This document shows, piece by piece, positions 1 to 8,886 of a stretch of DNA of 21,174 nucleotides. Position 1 is the stretch's first letter. Each line of letters opens with the position of its first letter. The translations under genes and the position numbers were made by a program. The DNA comes from Pseudomonadota bacterium. GTDB lineage: Bacteria > Pseudomonadota > Alphaproteobacteria > Reyranellales > Reyranellaceae. Location: NCBI GenBank assembly GCA_023416135.1, contig JAEZIF010000469.1:1-21174 (forward strand), in the 5' to 3' direction. The notes beneath the pieces were generated by a model that had not been told where the DNA came from, did no database searches, and saw only the letters and a list, made by a program, of their open reading frames with translations.

Positions 1-92
1 TGGCGGGCTATCTGCGCTTCGGTCTGGGCGAGGGCATCGAGAAGAAGTCCGAGGACTTCGCGGCAGAGGTGGCTGCCCAGCTCAAGAAGTAG
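1..92 (+). CDS. tsf: Elongation factor Ts, C-terminal end (partial)
   Basis: Only the last 29 codons are present; the gene enters from the left edge and stops with TAG at 90-92. The reading frame has its first complete codon at position 3 and gives a tail containing FGLGEGIEKKSEDFAAEV, which matches the usual EF-Ts C-terminus. EF-Ts is the nucleotide exchange factor that recycles EF-Tu from GDP to GTP in the cytoplasm. It normally lies between rpsB and pyrH, and pyrH does follow here, which supports the call. The gene is too truncated to judge anything else. Confidence 0.9.
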   Translation, partial: AGYLRFGLGEGIEKKSEDFAAEVAAQLKK

Positions 93-111
93 TATGAGAA
101 CGAGAACTGGC

Positions 112-133
112 GCGCGGGTCCTTGGGCCCGCGC
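112..133 (+). other. GC-rich hairpin between tsf and pyrH
   Basis: The arms 112-120 and 125-133 can form a stem of about 9 bp (GCGCGGG against CCCGCGC plus a G-U and a C-G pair) with a CTTG loop, 20 nt after the tsf stop and 34 nt before the pyrH start. No T-run follows, so it is not a classic rho-independent terminator. It may act as an mRNA processing, stability or partial attenuation element between two co-transcribed genes; that role is inference. Confidence 0.45.
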
Positions 134-166
134 TGCCCAAGAAAACTGGAGTCTGAGGCACCCCCG

Positions 167-892
167 ATGCCGTCGAGCCCGCGCTATCGCCGCGTACTGC
201 TTAAGCTCTCTGGCGAGGGGCTGATGGGGAGTCGGGAGTATGGGCTCGATCCCGCCATGGTCACCATGGTGGCCCAGGAGATCAAGGCCGTGCACGAGAT
301 GGGGGTGCAGGTCTGCCTGGTGATCGGCGGCGGCAATATCTTCCGTGGCGTGTCGGCCGCCGCATCGGGCATGGATCGAGCGAGCGGCGACTACATGGGC
401 ATGCTGGCGACCGTCATCAATTCACTCGCTATGCAGAGCGCACTCGAGCGCCAGAGCCTGCAGACACGCGTGCAGTCGGCCATCCCCATGACAACCGTGT
501 GCGAGCCCTACATCCGCCGCCGCGCGGCGCGCCACATGGAGAAGGGGCGTGTGGTGATCTTTGCCGCCGGCACCGGCAATCCATTCTTCACGACCGATAC
601 GGCGGCTGCCCTGCGTGCCGCCGAGATGGGCGTCGATGCCATTCTGAAAGGCACCCAGGTCGACGGCGTATATTCGTCCGACCCCAAGAAGGACAAGACG
701 GCGAAGCGCTACGATGCGCTCACCTACATGGACGTGCTGCAGCGCGACCTGCAGGTGATGGACGCTTCGGCGATCTCGCTGGCGCGCGAGAATCGTATTC
801 CCATCATCGTGTTCGACATCCACAGGCCCGGCGCATTCGCCGCCACGATGCGCGGAGAGGGGACATTCACCATCATCAGAGACGAGGGCTGA
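167..892 (+). CDS. pyrH: UMP kinase (uridylate kinase)
   Basis: Phosphorylates UMP to UDP with ATP in de novo pyrimidine synthesis; the bacterial enzyme is a cytoplasmic hexamer of the amino-acid kinase fold. The 241-residue product has the family's usual length. Visible motifs are the N-terminal RRVLLKLSGE (Lys13 phosphate-binding region), GGGNIFRG at 54-61, GTGNPFFTTD at 135-144, and the KGTQVDGVYSSDP segment near 161-173. The frame is open further upstream to a TTG at 122, but those residues do not look like UMP kinase, and ATG 167 gives the canonical N-terminus. frr follows after 2 nt, so the two are almost certainly co-transcribed. Confidence 0.97.
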   Translation: MPSSPRYRRVLLKLSGEGLMGSREYGLDPAMVTMVAQEIKAVHEMGVQVCLVIGGGNIFRGVSAAASGMDRASGDYMGMLATVINSLAMQSALERQSLQTRVQSAIPMTTVCEPYIRRRAARHMEKGRVVIFAAGTGNPFFTTDTAAALRAAEMGVDAILKGTQVDGVYSSDPKKDKTAKRYDALTYMDVLQRDLQVMDASAISLARENRIPIIVFDIHRPGAFAATMRGEGTFTIIRDEG

Positions 893-894
893 AG

Positions 895-1449
895 ATGACC
901 GCCGATCTCAACGAACTCGAAAAACGCATGCATGGCGCCATGGATGCGCTCAAGAAGGAGCTGGGCGGTCTCAGGACCGGCCGCGCCTCGGTGAACCTGC
1001 TCGACCCTGTCATGGTCGACGCCTACGGCCAGCGTATGCCCCTGAACCAGGTCGGAACGGTGAGTGCGCCCGAGCCGCGCCTGCTCGCCGTCAACGTGTG
1101 GGACAAGGGCCTCGTCGTTTCGGTCGCCAAGGCGATCCGCGAAGCAGGCCTCGGTCTCAACCCGTCTCCGGACGGACAGCTCGTCCGTGTGCCGATTCCC
1201 GAGCTCACCGCAGAACGGCGCGCCGAACTTGCCAAGCTCGCGCACAAGTACGCCGAGCATGGCCGCGTCGCCGTGCGCAACGTGCGTCGCGACGGCATGG
1301 AATCGCTGAAGAAGCTCGAGAAGGACCACAAGATCTCGCAAGACGAGCACCGTCAGAAGTCGGATGAGGTGCAGAAACTCACCGACCGCTACGTCAAGCA
1401 GGTCGACGAAGTGCTGGCCCACAAGGAAAAAGAGATCAAGACGGTTTGA
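895..1449 (+). CDS. frr: Ribosome recycling factor
   Basis: Splits the post-termination ribosome together with EF-G so that subunits can be reused. The 184-residue product has the usual RRF length. It shows the hallmark N-terminal segment with LGGLRTGRAS, the central domain (MPLNQVGTVSAPEPRLL), the PIPELTAERR segment that leads into the long C-terminal helical arm, and the highly charged ending. The same frame is open upstream inside pyrH, but only ATG 895 gives the family N-terminus. The start lies 2 nt after the pyrH stop, and the gene's TGA shares one base with the ATG of uppS (TGATG at 1447-1451), which suggests translational coupling. Confidence 0.97.
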   Translation: MTADLNELEKRMHGAMDALKKELGGLRTGRASVNLLDPVMVDAYGQRMPLNQVGTVSAPEPRLLAVNVWDKGLVVSVAKAIREAGLGLNPSPDGQLVRVPIPELTAERRAELAKLAHKYAEHGRVAVRNVRRDGMESLKKLEKDHKISQDEHRQKSDEVQKLTDRYVKQVDEVLAHKEKEIKTV

Positions 1450-2189
1450 TGTCGACCGCGTCGCTGCCCGCCACCGCGGACCCGGCGCCGGGTCCCCATC
1501 ACGTCGCCATCATCATGGACGGCAACGGGCGATGGGCGAAGGCGCGCGGCCTGCCGCGCGTCGCTGGGCACCGGCGCGGCGCCGACGCGGTGCGCCGCGT
1601 GGTGCGTGGAGCGGCTGAGCTCGGCATTCCCGTGCTGACGCTCTTTGCGTTCTCGACGGAGAACTGGACGCGGCCAGCCGACGAGGTCAACGACCTGATG
1701 GGATTGTTGCGCCACTATCTGCGTAACGAGCTCGAGGAGTTGCACAAGAATGGCGCTCGCTTGCGCGTCATCGGCAATCGCGCCGGCCTAGCTTCGGACA
1801 TCGTGCGCGACATCGGTGAGGCGGAGAAGATGACGTCCGCCAACAGTCGCATCGACGTCAACATCTGCATCAACTACGGCGCGCGCGATGAGATCCTGCA
1901 GGCGACGCGGCGCCTGGCGCGCAGTGTCGCCGCCGGCGAGCTCGCTGTGGACGGAATAGACGAGACGCGTTTCGAGCAGGAGTTGCTGACGGCGGGCATG
2001 CCCGACCCTGACCTGCTGATCCGCACCAGCGGTGAGCAGCGCATCAGCAATTTCCTGCTCTGGCAATGCGCCTATGCCGAGCTGGTGTTCGTCGATACGC
2101 TGTGGCCGGATTTCGGCAAGGAACACCTCGAGCGGGCGATCGCCGAGTTCCGTCGGCGTGAACGGCGATATGGCGGCGTCGGCGGCTGA
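1449..2189 (+). CDS. uppS: Undecaprenyl-diphosphate synthase (cis-prenyltransferase)
   Basis: Condenses IPP units onto farnesyl-PP to give C55 undecaprenyl-PP, the lipid carrier for peptidoglycan and other wall glycans. The 246-residue product carries all the main cis-prenyltransferase motifs: MDGNGRWAK with catalytic Asp24, GHRRGADAVR, LFAFSTENW, NICINYGARDEI, and the C-terminal DLLIRTSGEQRISNFLLWQ. ATG 1449 overlaps the frr stop by one base. An in-frame TTG at 1446 is possible but unnecessary. The 3' end overlaps cdsA by 20 nt. With dxr two genes downstream, this operon holds both an early and a late step of isoprenoid use. Confidence 0.97.
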   Translation: MSTASLPATADPAPGPHHVAIIMDGNGRWAKARGLPRVAGHRRGADAVRRVVRGAAELGIPVLTLFAFSTENWTRPADEVNDLMGLLRHYLRNELEELHKNGARLRVIGNRAGLASDIVRDIGEAEKMTSANSRIDVNICINYGARDEILQATRRLARSVAAGELAVDGIDETRFEQELLTAGMPDPDLLIRTSGEQRISNFLLWQCAYAELVFVDTLWPDFGKEHLERAIAEFRRRERRYGGVGG

Positions 2190-2865
2190 CGCCCCGGTCG
2201 GGCGCTTCGGGCGGCATCGTGGCCTGGTGCTGCGCGGCCTGTCGGCGGTTGTTCTGGGCCCGCTGCTACTGGCGGCGATCTGGTTCGGATTTCCGTGGCT
2301 CGACCTGGTGGCGGCCGTTGCGGCACCGCTGTTGATCTCGGAATGGATCGGGCTGACGCGCGGACGGCCGTTGCAGCGTCTTCTTGCAATAGTCTACAGC
2401 CTGGCCGCGATCGTCGCGCTGCTTTGGCTGCGCCATCAGCCGGGCGACGGCCGCGAGACCATCATCTGGATCGTGGCCTGCATCTGGGCGACCGACATCG
2501 GCGCTTACGCCGTCGGCCGTCTGGCGGGCGGTGCCAAGCTCGCGCCACGCATCAGCCCGGGGAAGACATGGTCCGGACTGATCGGAGGCATGGCGTGGGC
2601 GGCGGTGGCCAGTTCGGCCGTAGGCTTTGCCTTCGGCGTGGGCCATACATTTACTCTGGCCGCGATTGGCGCGGGCCTGGCGGTGGTCGGACAACTCGGC
2701 GATCTGCTCGAATCGGCCGCCAAGCGCCGTGCCGGCGTGAAGGACAGCGGCACGCTGATCCCGGGCCATGGCGGCCTGCTCGACCGTGTCGATGGGTTGC
2801 TGGCCGTCCTTGTCGTGGTGGCGTTGATCAGGCTAATCGTAGGTGGAGGATGGCCGTGGATATGA
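2170..2865 (+). CDS. cdsA: Phosphatidate cytidylyltransferase (CDP-diacylglycerol synthase)
   Basis: Makes CDP-diacylglycerol from phosphatidic acid and CTP in the inner membrane, the branch point for all phospholipids. The 231-residue product is hydrophobic throughout, with several membrane segments. Near the C-terminus it carries the CDS family signature: KRRAGVKDSGTLIPGHGG followed by LLDRVD. It is shorter than the E. coli enzyme (about 285 residues), with most of the shortening at the N-terminus. The chosen ATG 2170 lies inside the uppS 3' end; an in-frame GTG at 2158 is an alternative, and neither has a strong Shine-Dalgarno sequence. The stop overlaps the dxr start in an ATGA arrangement. 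Confidence 0.93.
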   Translation: MAASAADAPVGRFGRHRGLVLRGLSAVVLGPLLLAAIWFGFPWLDLVAAVAAPLLISEWIGLTRGRPLQRLLAIVYSLAAIVALLWLRHQPGDGRETIIWIVACIWATDIGAYAVGRLAGGAKLAPRISPGKTWSGLIGGMAWAAVASSAVGFAFGVGHTFTLAAIGAGLAVVGQLGDLLESAAKRRAGVKDSGTLIPGHGGLLDRVDGLLAVLVVVALIRLIVGGGWPWI

Positions 2866-4064
2866 CGAGCTGGCATGCCCCATCGGCCGATCGGCCGCGC
2901 GGCGTGACGATCCTGGGCTCGACCGGGTCGGTCGGCCAGAGCACCGTCGATCTCATCGCACGCGATCCGGACAGCTACCGGGTCGAAGCGCTGGTCGCCG
3001 GCAATTCGGTCGAGGCGTTGGCCGAGCAGGCGCGACGGCTGCGGGCCCGCGTGGCCGTGGTCGCCAACGAGCAGCGCTACCGGGCGCTCAAGGATGCCCT
3101 GGCCGGGACTTCGATCGAGGCCGCGGCGGGGCCGGCAGCCGTCATCGAGGCGGCGGCACGGCCTGCCGAGTGGGTGATGGCAGCCGTCGTAGGTTTTGCC
3201 GGCCTGGAGTCGACGCTCGTGGCGGCGCGGCGCGGCGCCATGGTGGCGCTCGCCAACAAGGAGGCGCTGGTGTGCGCTGGCCGGCTCCTGATCGGGGCGA
3301 TCGAGGAATCGGGTGGCGCCCTGCTGCCTGTCGATTCCGAGCACAATGCCATCTTTCAGGTGCTCGAGCCGCGACACCGTCACGCCATAGACCGCCTGAT
3401 CCTGACGGCGTCCGGCGGTCCGTTCAGGAACTGGGCATTGGCGGATATGGCCGAGGCCACGCCCGAGCAGGCGCTGGCTCATCCGAACTGGGACATGGGC
3501 GCCAAGATCTCGATCGATTCGGCGACCATGATGAACAAGGGCCTCGAGTTCATCGAGGCGCACCTGCTGTTCGGGCTGCCGAGTGAGCAAATCGAGATCG
3601 TCGTGCACCCGCAGTCGGTGATCCATTCGATGGTGGCCTACCGCGACGGCTCGGTGCTGGCGCAGCTCGGCACGCCCGATATGCGGGTACCGATCAGCCA
3701 CGCCCTCGGCTGGCCCTCGCGCATCGATAGTCCTGCCGCACGCCTCGATTTCACGACATTGGCGCCACTTACCTTCGAGCGGCCCGATTCCGGCCGCTTT
3801 CCCTCGCTACGTCTGGCGCGAGAGGCGCTGGCTCTCGGCGGCCTCGCACCGACCGTGCTCAACGCGGCGAACGAGGTGGCCGTGGCGGCGTTCCTGGCCC
3901 GTCGCATCGGTTTCCTCGACATTGCCCGTGTCGTCGAGGGCGTTCTGACGGCAGGCGACTTGTCGTCGGAGCGGGTGGAATCGGTCCAGCAGGTCCAGGC
4001 TGCTGATCGGGAAGCCCGTAGCCGGGCCGAGGAAGCCGTGAAGGGTCGCTCGCTAAGTAATTGA
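2862..4064 (+). CDS. dxr: 1-deoxy-D-xylulose 5-phosphate reductoisomerase
   Basis: Second step of the MEP isoprenoid pathway: converts DXP to MEP using NADPH and a divalent metal; this family is the target of fosmidomycin. The 400-residue product has the usual length. Motifs are the NADPH-binding TILGSTGSVG (16-25), ANKEALV (131-137), metal ligands Asp158 and Glu160 in PVDSEHN and Glu229 in MNKGLEF, and the HPQSVIHSMV segment (249-258). The start is uncertain. ATG 2862 gives a 4-nt ATGA overlap with cdsA; GTG 2856 sits 6 nt after a GGAGG (2845-2849); ATG 2850 lies directly against it. The frame is open far upstream, but that part is a shadow of cdsA. Confidence 0.95.
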   Translation: MTSWHAPSADRPRGVTILGSTGSVGQSTVDLIARDPDSYRVEALVAGNSVEALAEQARRLRARVAVVANEQRYRALKDALAGTSIEAAAGPAAVIEAAARPAEWVMAAVVGFAGLESTLVAARRGAMVALANKEALVCAGRLLIGAIEESGGALLPVDSEHNAIFQVLEPRHRHAIDRLILTASGGPFRNWALADMAEATPEQALAHPNWDMGAKISIDSATMMNKGLEFIEAHLLFGLPSEQIEIVVHPQSVIHSMVAYRDGSVLAQLGTPDMRVPISHALGWPSRIDSPAARLDFTTLAPLTFERPDSGRFPSLRLAREALALGGLAPTVLNAANEVAVAAFLARRIGFLDIARVVEGVLTAGDLSSERVESVQQVQAADREARSRAEEAVKGRSLSN

Positions 4065-4094
4065 AGTGAAAAGAAATTCGTGGTGTACTGAGCC

Positions 4095-5471
4095 ATGTCG
4101 CTGTTCACGACCTATCTGCCGTACTTCGTTCTGGTCCTGACGCTTCTCGTGTTCGTCCATGAGTACGGCCACTACTGGGTAGGTCGTCGTTTCGGTATCC
4201 ATGCCGAGGTCTTCTCGATCGGTTTTGGGCCGGAACTGATCGGCTGGACCGATCGCAACGGCACACGCTGGAAGATCTCCGCCGTGCCGCTTGGTGGTTA
4301 CGTGAAGTTCCTGGGCGACAGCGACGCCACCAGCGCGACGCCATCCGGCGAACCGCTGACACCCGAGCAGAGGAAGCGGGCCTTCTTCAGCCAGCCGCTC
4401 TATGCCCGCGCCGCGGTCGTGCTGGGCGGCCCGCTGGCCAACCTGATCTTCGCCTTCGTGGTGCTGACCGCCGTCTTCTTCGTCGCGGGCGAACCCTATT
4501 CGCCGACCACGGTCGCAGTGCAGGTCGATGGGCCGGCGGCCAAGGCGGGGTTGCACACCGGCGACGAGATCGTTCGATTGGGCGACAGCCGGATCAACCG
4601 CTACGAGGACATCACCGAGGCGCAGTTCCTCCATCTCAGCAAGCCGATGCCTGTCGAATATCGACGCGGCAATCAGCTCCTGAAGAGCGTGATCGTTCCC
4701 AAGTACTGCGAGCGGACTGACCGCTTCAGCAACACCATGCGGCTCGGCGAGTACGGCATGGATCAGCTGGTCCGTCCCGTGGTCGGCGGCTTCACGGCAG
4801 ACAGCCCCGCCGAGGCGGCGGGCCTCAAGGCCGGCGACCTGCTGCTGGCGATCGACGGCAAGCCGGTGGATTACTTCTCGCGCATTCCGGAGATGATCGG
4901 TGATCGCGCGGGCAGCCCCGTCACCATCACCTACGACCGCGACGGCAAGCGAGGTGAGGCGACCGTCACGCCGATCGCCGACAAGGCGGTCGACTGCGCC
5001 GGCAAGGAATACACGATCGGCCGCCTGAGAATACGTCCCGCGAACGTCACCGAGGTCCGCAACCACGGCCTGATCGGCGCCATGGGCGCCGGCGTGCGCG
5101 CGGTGTGGGGCATGACTTCGATGTTCTATACGTCGTTGGGCCAGATCCTGACGGCGACGCGTCCTGTGGATGAATTGGGCGGACCGATCCGCATCGCCAA
5201 GGCGGCGGGCGAGGCGTCCTATGCGGGCTGGACGGGAATTCTCAATCTCGTCATCGCGCTGTCGGTCGTGCTCGGCATCTTCAATCTGCTGCCTGTGCCG
5301 ATGCTCGATGGCGGCCATCTGGCGATGTATCTGTACGAAGCCGTGCGCGGCAAGCCCCTCAGCCTGCGGGCACAGGAACTCGGACTGAAGGTCGGGTTCA
5401 GTCTGGTGATCGGCCTGGCGCTGCTGGCGACCTTCAACGACATAAAGCAGATCCTGCGCATGTTCACCTGA
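4095..5471 (+). CDS. rseP: Site-2 intramembrane zinc metalloprotease RseP
   Basis: An inner-membrane protease that cuts transmembrane segments, such as those of anti-sigma factors and leftover signal peptides. The 458-residue product has the zinc motif HEYGH in the first membrane helix (His22, Glu23, His26). Two PDZ-like regions follow, near residues 136-165 (PAAKAGLHTGDEIV) and 230-260 (SPAEAAGLKAGDLLLAIDG). The C-terminal NLLPVPMLDGGH (about 397-408) supplies the third zinc ligand, Asp405, and final membrane helices follow. It starts 30 nt after dxr. Its position before bamA is the standard alphaproteobacterial order and suggests a link to envelope stress. Confidence 0.96.
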   Translation: MSLFTTYLPYFVLVLTLLVFVHEYGHYWVGRRFGIHAEVFSIGFGPELIGWTDRNGTRWKISAVPLGGYVKFLGDSDATSATPSGEPLTPEQRKRAFFSQPLYARAAVVLGGPLANLIFAFVVLTAVFFVAGEPYSPTTVAVQVDGPAAKAGLHTGDEIVRLGDSRINRYEDITEAQFLHLSKPMPVEYRRGNQLLKSVIVPKYCERTDRFSNTMRLGEYGMDQLVRPVVGGFTADSPAEAAGLKAGDLLLAIDGKPVDYFSRIPEMIGDRAGSPVTITYDRDGKRGEATVTPIADKAVDCAGKEYTIGRLRIRPANVTEVRNHGLIGAMGAGVRAVWGMTSMFYTSLGQILTATRPVDELGGPIRIAKAAGEASYAGWTGILNLVIALSVVLGIFNLLPVPMLDGGHLAMYLYEAVRGKPLSLRAQELGLKVGFSLVIGLALLATFNDIKQILRMFT

Positions 5472-5544
5472 GGCCTTGCCGGGTCACATGACGGGACCCC
5501 CGGGAGGCGGATGCCTGGGGACAAATGGGTAGCTAAGTCCGCAT

Positions 5545-5579
5545 GGCCGGTTTATGAAAATGTGGTCCTGAAACTGGCC
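5545..5579 (+). other. Hairpin in the bamA leader
   Basis: The 136-nt gap between rseP and bamA is the largest on the plus strand in the first 8.8 kb. Within it, 5545-5553 (GGCCGGTTT) can pair with 5571-5579 (AAACTGGCC) in a 9-bp stem with one G-U pair and a 17-nt loop. It ends 28 nt before the bamA start and has no T-run. A shorter stem (GGGTC with GACCC) can form close to the rseP stop. A separate promoter or leader control for bamA is plausible, but I see no convincing -35/-10 pair. Confidence 0.35.
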
Positions 5580-5607
5580 GGCAGGTCGTCTGGGAAGGTT
5601 CCCGGGG

Positions 5608-7911
5608 GTGAGATTGATCTTTCGTTGGGCCGTTCTGGCCGTTGCGGCAATCCTTACGTTCGGCACGGCGGCGCACGCCCAGCGGGGTCCCGCCGCTGCG
5701 ACTGCTGGCGGAACGATCACGGCCGTGCAGATCCAGGGCAATGTCCGTGCCGAGCCGGAGACGATCCGCTCGTATCTGCAGCTCAAGGAAGGGCAGCCGT
5801 ACGATCATGCCGCTGCCGACCGCTCGCTGAAGGCGTTGTTCGGCACCGGACTTTTCTCCGACGTCAGCATCGACATGCAAGGGTCGACCCTGGTCGTGAA
5901 GGTCACGGAGAATCCCATCATCAACCGCGTTGCCTTCGAAGGTAACCGCAAGATCGAGGACGACAAGCTGCGCGATGAAGTGCAGTCCAGGCCGCGCCAG
6001 GTCTTCACGCGCGCGCGCGTTCAAGCCGATGTCGAGCGCATTCTGACGATCTATCGGCGCGGCGGCCGCTACAATGCCTCGGTGGAGCCCAAGGTCATCA
6101 AGCTCGACCAGGGCCGCGTCGATCTCGTGTTCGAGATCAACGAAGGCGACGTCACGGGCGTCCAGCGCATCAGCTTCGTCGGCAACGAGGCGTTCAGCGA
6201 CGGCACCCTGCGCGGCAAGATAAGGACCAGCGAGAGCGCGTGGTATCGTTTCCTGTCGTCGGACGATCGCTACGATCCCGACCGGCTCAATCTCGACCGC
6301 GAGCTGCTGCGCAAGTTCTACCTTTCGGAGGGTTACGCCGACTTTCGCGTCGTGTCGGCGGTCGCCGAGCTTGCGCCCAATCGCGAGGGCTTCTTCATCA
6401 CGTTCACGATCAGCGAAGGTGATCGCTACAAGTTCGGCAAGGTCGAGGTCTCGACCCGCTTCCAGGGCCTCGATGTCGATGTGCTGCAGAGCTACCTGAC
6501 GATGTCGGAAGGCGAGTGGTACGATGCCGACGAGGTCGAGAAAACGGTCACGGCGCTCACCGATCTCGTGGGCTCGCTAGGCTACGCTTTCGTCGAGGTC
6601 CGGCCCAACGTCCGGCGCAACAAGGACAACCTCACCGTCGACGTGACCTTCGACATCCAGGAAGGTCCCCGCGTCTATGTCGAGCGCATCAACATTTCCG
6701 GCAATACGCGCACGCTCGACAAGGTGATCCGCCGCGAATTCCGGCTGGCCGAAGGCGATGCCTTCTCGACCGCCAAGGTGCGGCGCAGCCAGCAGCGCCT
6801 GAAGAACCTGGGCTTCTTCGAGAAGGTCGACATCTCCGCACAGCCCGGCTCGGCGCCGGACAAGACCAACCTCGAGGTCCAGGTGGTCGAGCAGAGCACC
6901 GGCGATATTTCTTTCGGCGCCGGCTACTCGACGACCTCGGGCATCCTGGGCGACGTCGCGATCAAGGAGCGCAACCTGCTCGGCAAGGGCCAGGAGCTCA
7001 GGCTCGGCGTGTCGGTCGGCACCTTGAGCACCTTGATCGATCTCAGCTTCACCGAGCCCTATTTCCTTGACCGCCCGATGGCGGCAGGCTTCGACATCTT
7101 CCGCACCTCCAACGACCGCCAGTCGGTCGCCTCGTACAGCGACCGCAGCATCGGCTTTGCCTTGCGCTCCGGCTGGGCCTACACCGAGCATTTGCGCCAG
7201 AACGTGCGCTATACACTGCGCCAGACCGACATCTACAACGTGCAACCCTGGGCCTCGACCATCGTGCAGCTCAATGCGGGCACGTCGGTGGTATCGGAGC
7301 TTTCCGAGACCCTGGCCTGGGACACGCGCGACACGCGCCTCAACACCACCAAGGGCTTCCTGCTGCGCAACACGATGGCGGTGGCGGGCCTGATCGGCAC
7401 CGAGCAGTACTTCCGTACGACGGCCGACGCCGTCTACTATCAGAGCATCTTCGAGGACGTCGTCGCCTCGATCGGTGGCTCGGTCGGCATGGTGCTGCCT
7501 TACAACAACTCTTCGCTCAGGCTGAACAACCTGTTCTTCATCGGCGGCGACACGCTGCGCGGCTTCCAGGTCGGCGGTATCGGACCGCGCGACTCGATCA
7601 CCGCCGATGCGCTCGGCGGCACCTATTTCTACAGCGGCACGACCGAGCTCAGCTTCCCGCTAGGACTGCCGAAGGAGATCGGGATCTTCGGCAAGGCCTT
7701 CCTCGATGTCGGCTCGCTGTGGGGCCTCGGCGGTCCGGCCCAGTACAGCAACACGGTGCTCACCAGCAACACCATGCGAATCTCCACCGGCGTCGGAATC
7801 CAATGGATATCGCCCTTCGGGCCAATCCGCATAGACTATGCCGTGCCCCTGCAGCAGGACCCGTGGGACAGGACGGAGAACATCCGCTTCAGCTTCGGCA
7901 CGCGCTTCTGA
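5608..7911 (+). CDS. bamA: Outer membrane protein assembly factor BamA
   Basis: The essential core of the BAM complex, which folds and inserts beta-barrel proteins into the outer membrane. The 767-residue precursor starts with a Sec signal peptide (positive MRLIFRW, hydrophobic core, likely cleavage after AAHA at about residue 24). A series of POTRA domains follows, with repeated signatures such as VQIQGNVRAEPETIRSYL, VAFEGNRKIEDDKL, ISFVGNEAFSDGTL and INISGNTRTLDKVI. The C-terminal barrel runs from about residue 430. The conserved L6 loop motif appears as LRGF (650-653), and the protein ends in a terminal Phe (FGTRF). The GTG start at 5608 is preceded by GGAAGG. fabZ follows after only 15 nt; lpxD, usual at this spot, is absent. 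Confidence 0.97.
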   Translation: MRLIFRWAVLAVAAILTFGTAAHAQRGPAAATAGGTITAVQIQGNVRAEPETIRSYLQLKEGQPYDHAAADRSLKALFGTGLFSDVSIDMQGSTLVVKVTENPIINRVAFEGNRKIEDDKLRDEVQSRPRQVFTRARVQADVERILTIYRRGGRYNASVEPKVIKLDQGRVDLVFEINEGDVTGVQRISFVGNEAFSDGTLRGKIRTSESAWYRFLSSDDRYDPDRLNLDRELLRKFYLSEGYADFRVVSAVAELAPNREGFFITFTISEGDRYKFGKVEVSTRFQGLDVDVLQSYLTMSEGEWYDADEVEKTVTALTDLVGSLGYAFVEVRPNVRRNKDNLTVDVTFDIQEGPRVYVERINISGNTRTLDKVIRREFRLAEGDAFSTAKVRRSQQRLKNLGFFEKVDISAQPGSAPDKTNLEVQVVEQSTGDISFGAGYSTTSGILGDVAIKERNLLGKGQELRLGVSVGTLSTLIDLSFTEPYFLDRPMAAGFDIFRTSNDRQSVASYSDRSIGFALRSGWAYTEHLRQNVRYTLRQTDIYNVQPWASTIVQLNAGTSVVSELSETLAWDTRDTRLNTTKGFLLRNTMAVAGLIGTEQYFRTTADAVYYQSIFEDVVASIGGSVGMVLPYNNSSLRLNNLFFIGGDTLRGFQVGGIGPRDSITADALGGTYFYSGTTELSFPLGLPKEIGIFGKAFLDVGSLWGLGGPAQYSNTVLTSNTMRISTGVGIQWISPFGPIRIDYAVPLQQDPWDRTENIRFSFGTRF

Positions 7912-7926
7912 GGGGGAAGGCGCAGG

Positions 7927-8406
7927 ATGAACATGCAGACCGACAAGACGAGCATGGCGGGGACCACGACGGCGACCGTGGCCGACATCAAGCGCATCCT
8001 GCAGCTGATCCCGCATCGCTATCCCATGCTGATGGTCGACCGCGTGACCGAGATGCGCCTCGACAGCAGCGCCATCGGCATCAAGAACGTCAGCATCAAC
8101 GAACCGTTCTTCCAGGGCCATTTTCCGTCCGAGCCGGTGATGCCGGGCGTGCTGATCATCGAGGCGATGGCGCAGACCGCCGCCGTTCTGGTGATGTCGA
8201 GCCTGGGGCAGGAGGCGGACGGCAAGCTCGTCTATTTCATGTCGATCGACGACGTGCGCTTCCGCCGGCCGGTAGTGCCGGGCGACCGCCTGGAGCTGCA
8301 TGTCGCGAAGATCCAGAGCCGAGCCAACGTCTGGAAGTTCTCCGGAAAGGGGATTGTCGAAGGCAAGGTTGCGGCCGAGGCGACCTTTGCCGCCATGATC
8401 AGGTAG
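7927..8406 (+). CDS. fabZ: 3-hydroxyacyl-[acyl-carrier-protein] dehydratase FabZ
   Basis: Dehydrates 3-hydroxyacyl-ACP to trans-2-enoyl-ACP in each cycle of type II fatty-acid synthesis. The 159-residue hot-dog-fold product has the defining motifs IPHRYPMLMVDRV (29-40), FFQGHFPSEPVMPG with catalytic His65, and IIEAMAQTA with catalytic Glu79. The start is preceded by GGGGAAGG; an in-frame ATG at 7933 is an alternative. In many alphaproteobacteria fabZ sits between lpxD and lpxA, where it shares the 3-hydroxyacyl-ACP pool with lipid A synthesis. Here both neighbours are missing, so only the fatty-acid gene of that cluster remains. Confidence 0.96.
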   Translation: MNMQTDKTSMAGTTTATVADIKRILQLIPHRYPMLMVDRVTEMRLDSSAIGIKNVSINEPFFQGHFPSEPVMPGVLIIEAMAQTAAVLVMSSLGQEADGKLVYFMSIDDVRFRRPVVPGDRLELHVAKIQSRANVWKFSGKGIVEGKVAAEATFAAMIR

Positions 8407-8417
8407 AGGAGGGGACG

Positions 8418-8822
<405 letters not shown>

Positions 8823-8842
8823 AGGTCGCCGCCGCGCATCGT

Positions 8843-8865
8843 CCGGGTCGGCGTCGAAAACCCGG
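8843..8865. terminator. Possible hairpin between convergent gloA and the small membrane-protein gene
   Basis: The 64-nt gap between two convergent genes contains CCGGGT (8843-8848) and ACCCGG (8860-8865), a 6-bp stem with an 11-nt loop. The position suits a bidirectional terminator, but there is no T-run on either strand, so the call is weak. Confidence 0.3.
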
Positions 8866-8886
8866 CCGGCAGGTAGGGTGCTGCCG

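Noticed and set aside
4053..5318. 421-codon minus-strand open frame over rseP
   Set aside because: Shadow of rseP, which has its zinc motif, PDZ regions and LDG motif on the plus strand.
5499..5540. 14-codon open frame starting ATGACGGGA between rseP and bamA as a leader peptide
   Set aside because: It has no ribosome binding site and a plain Gly/Pro composition with no link to regulation.
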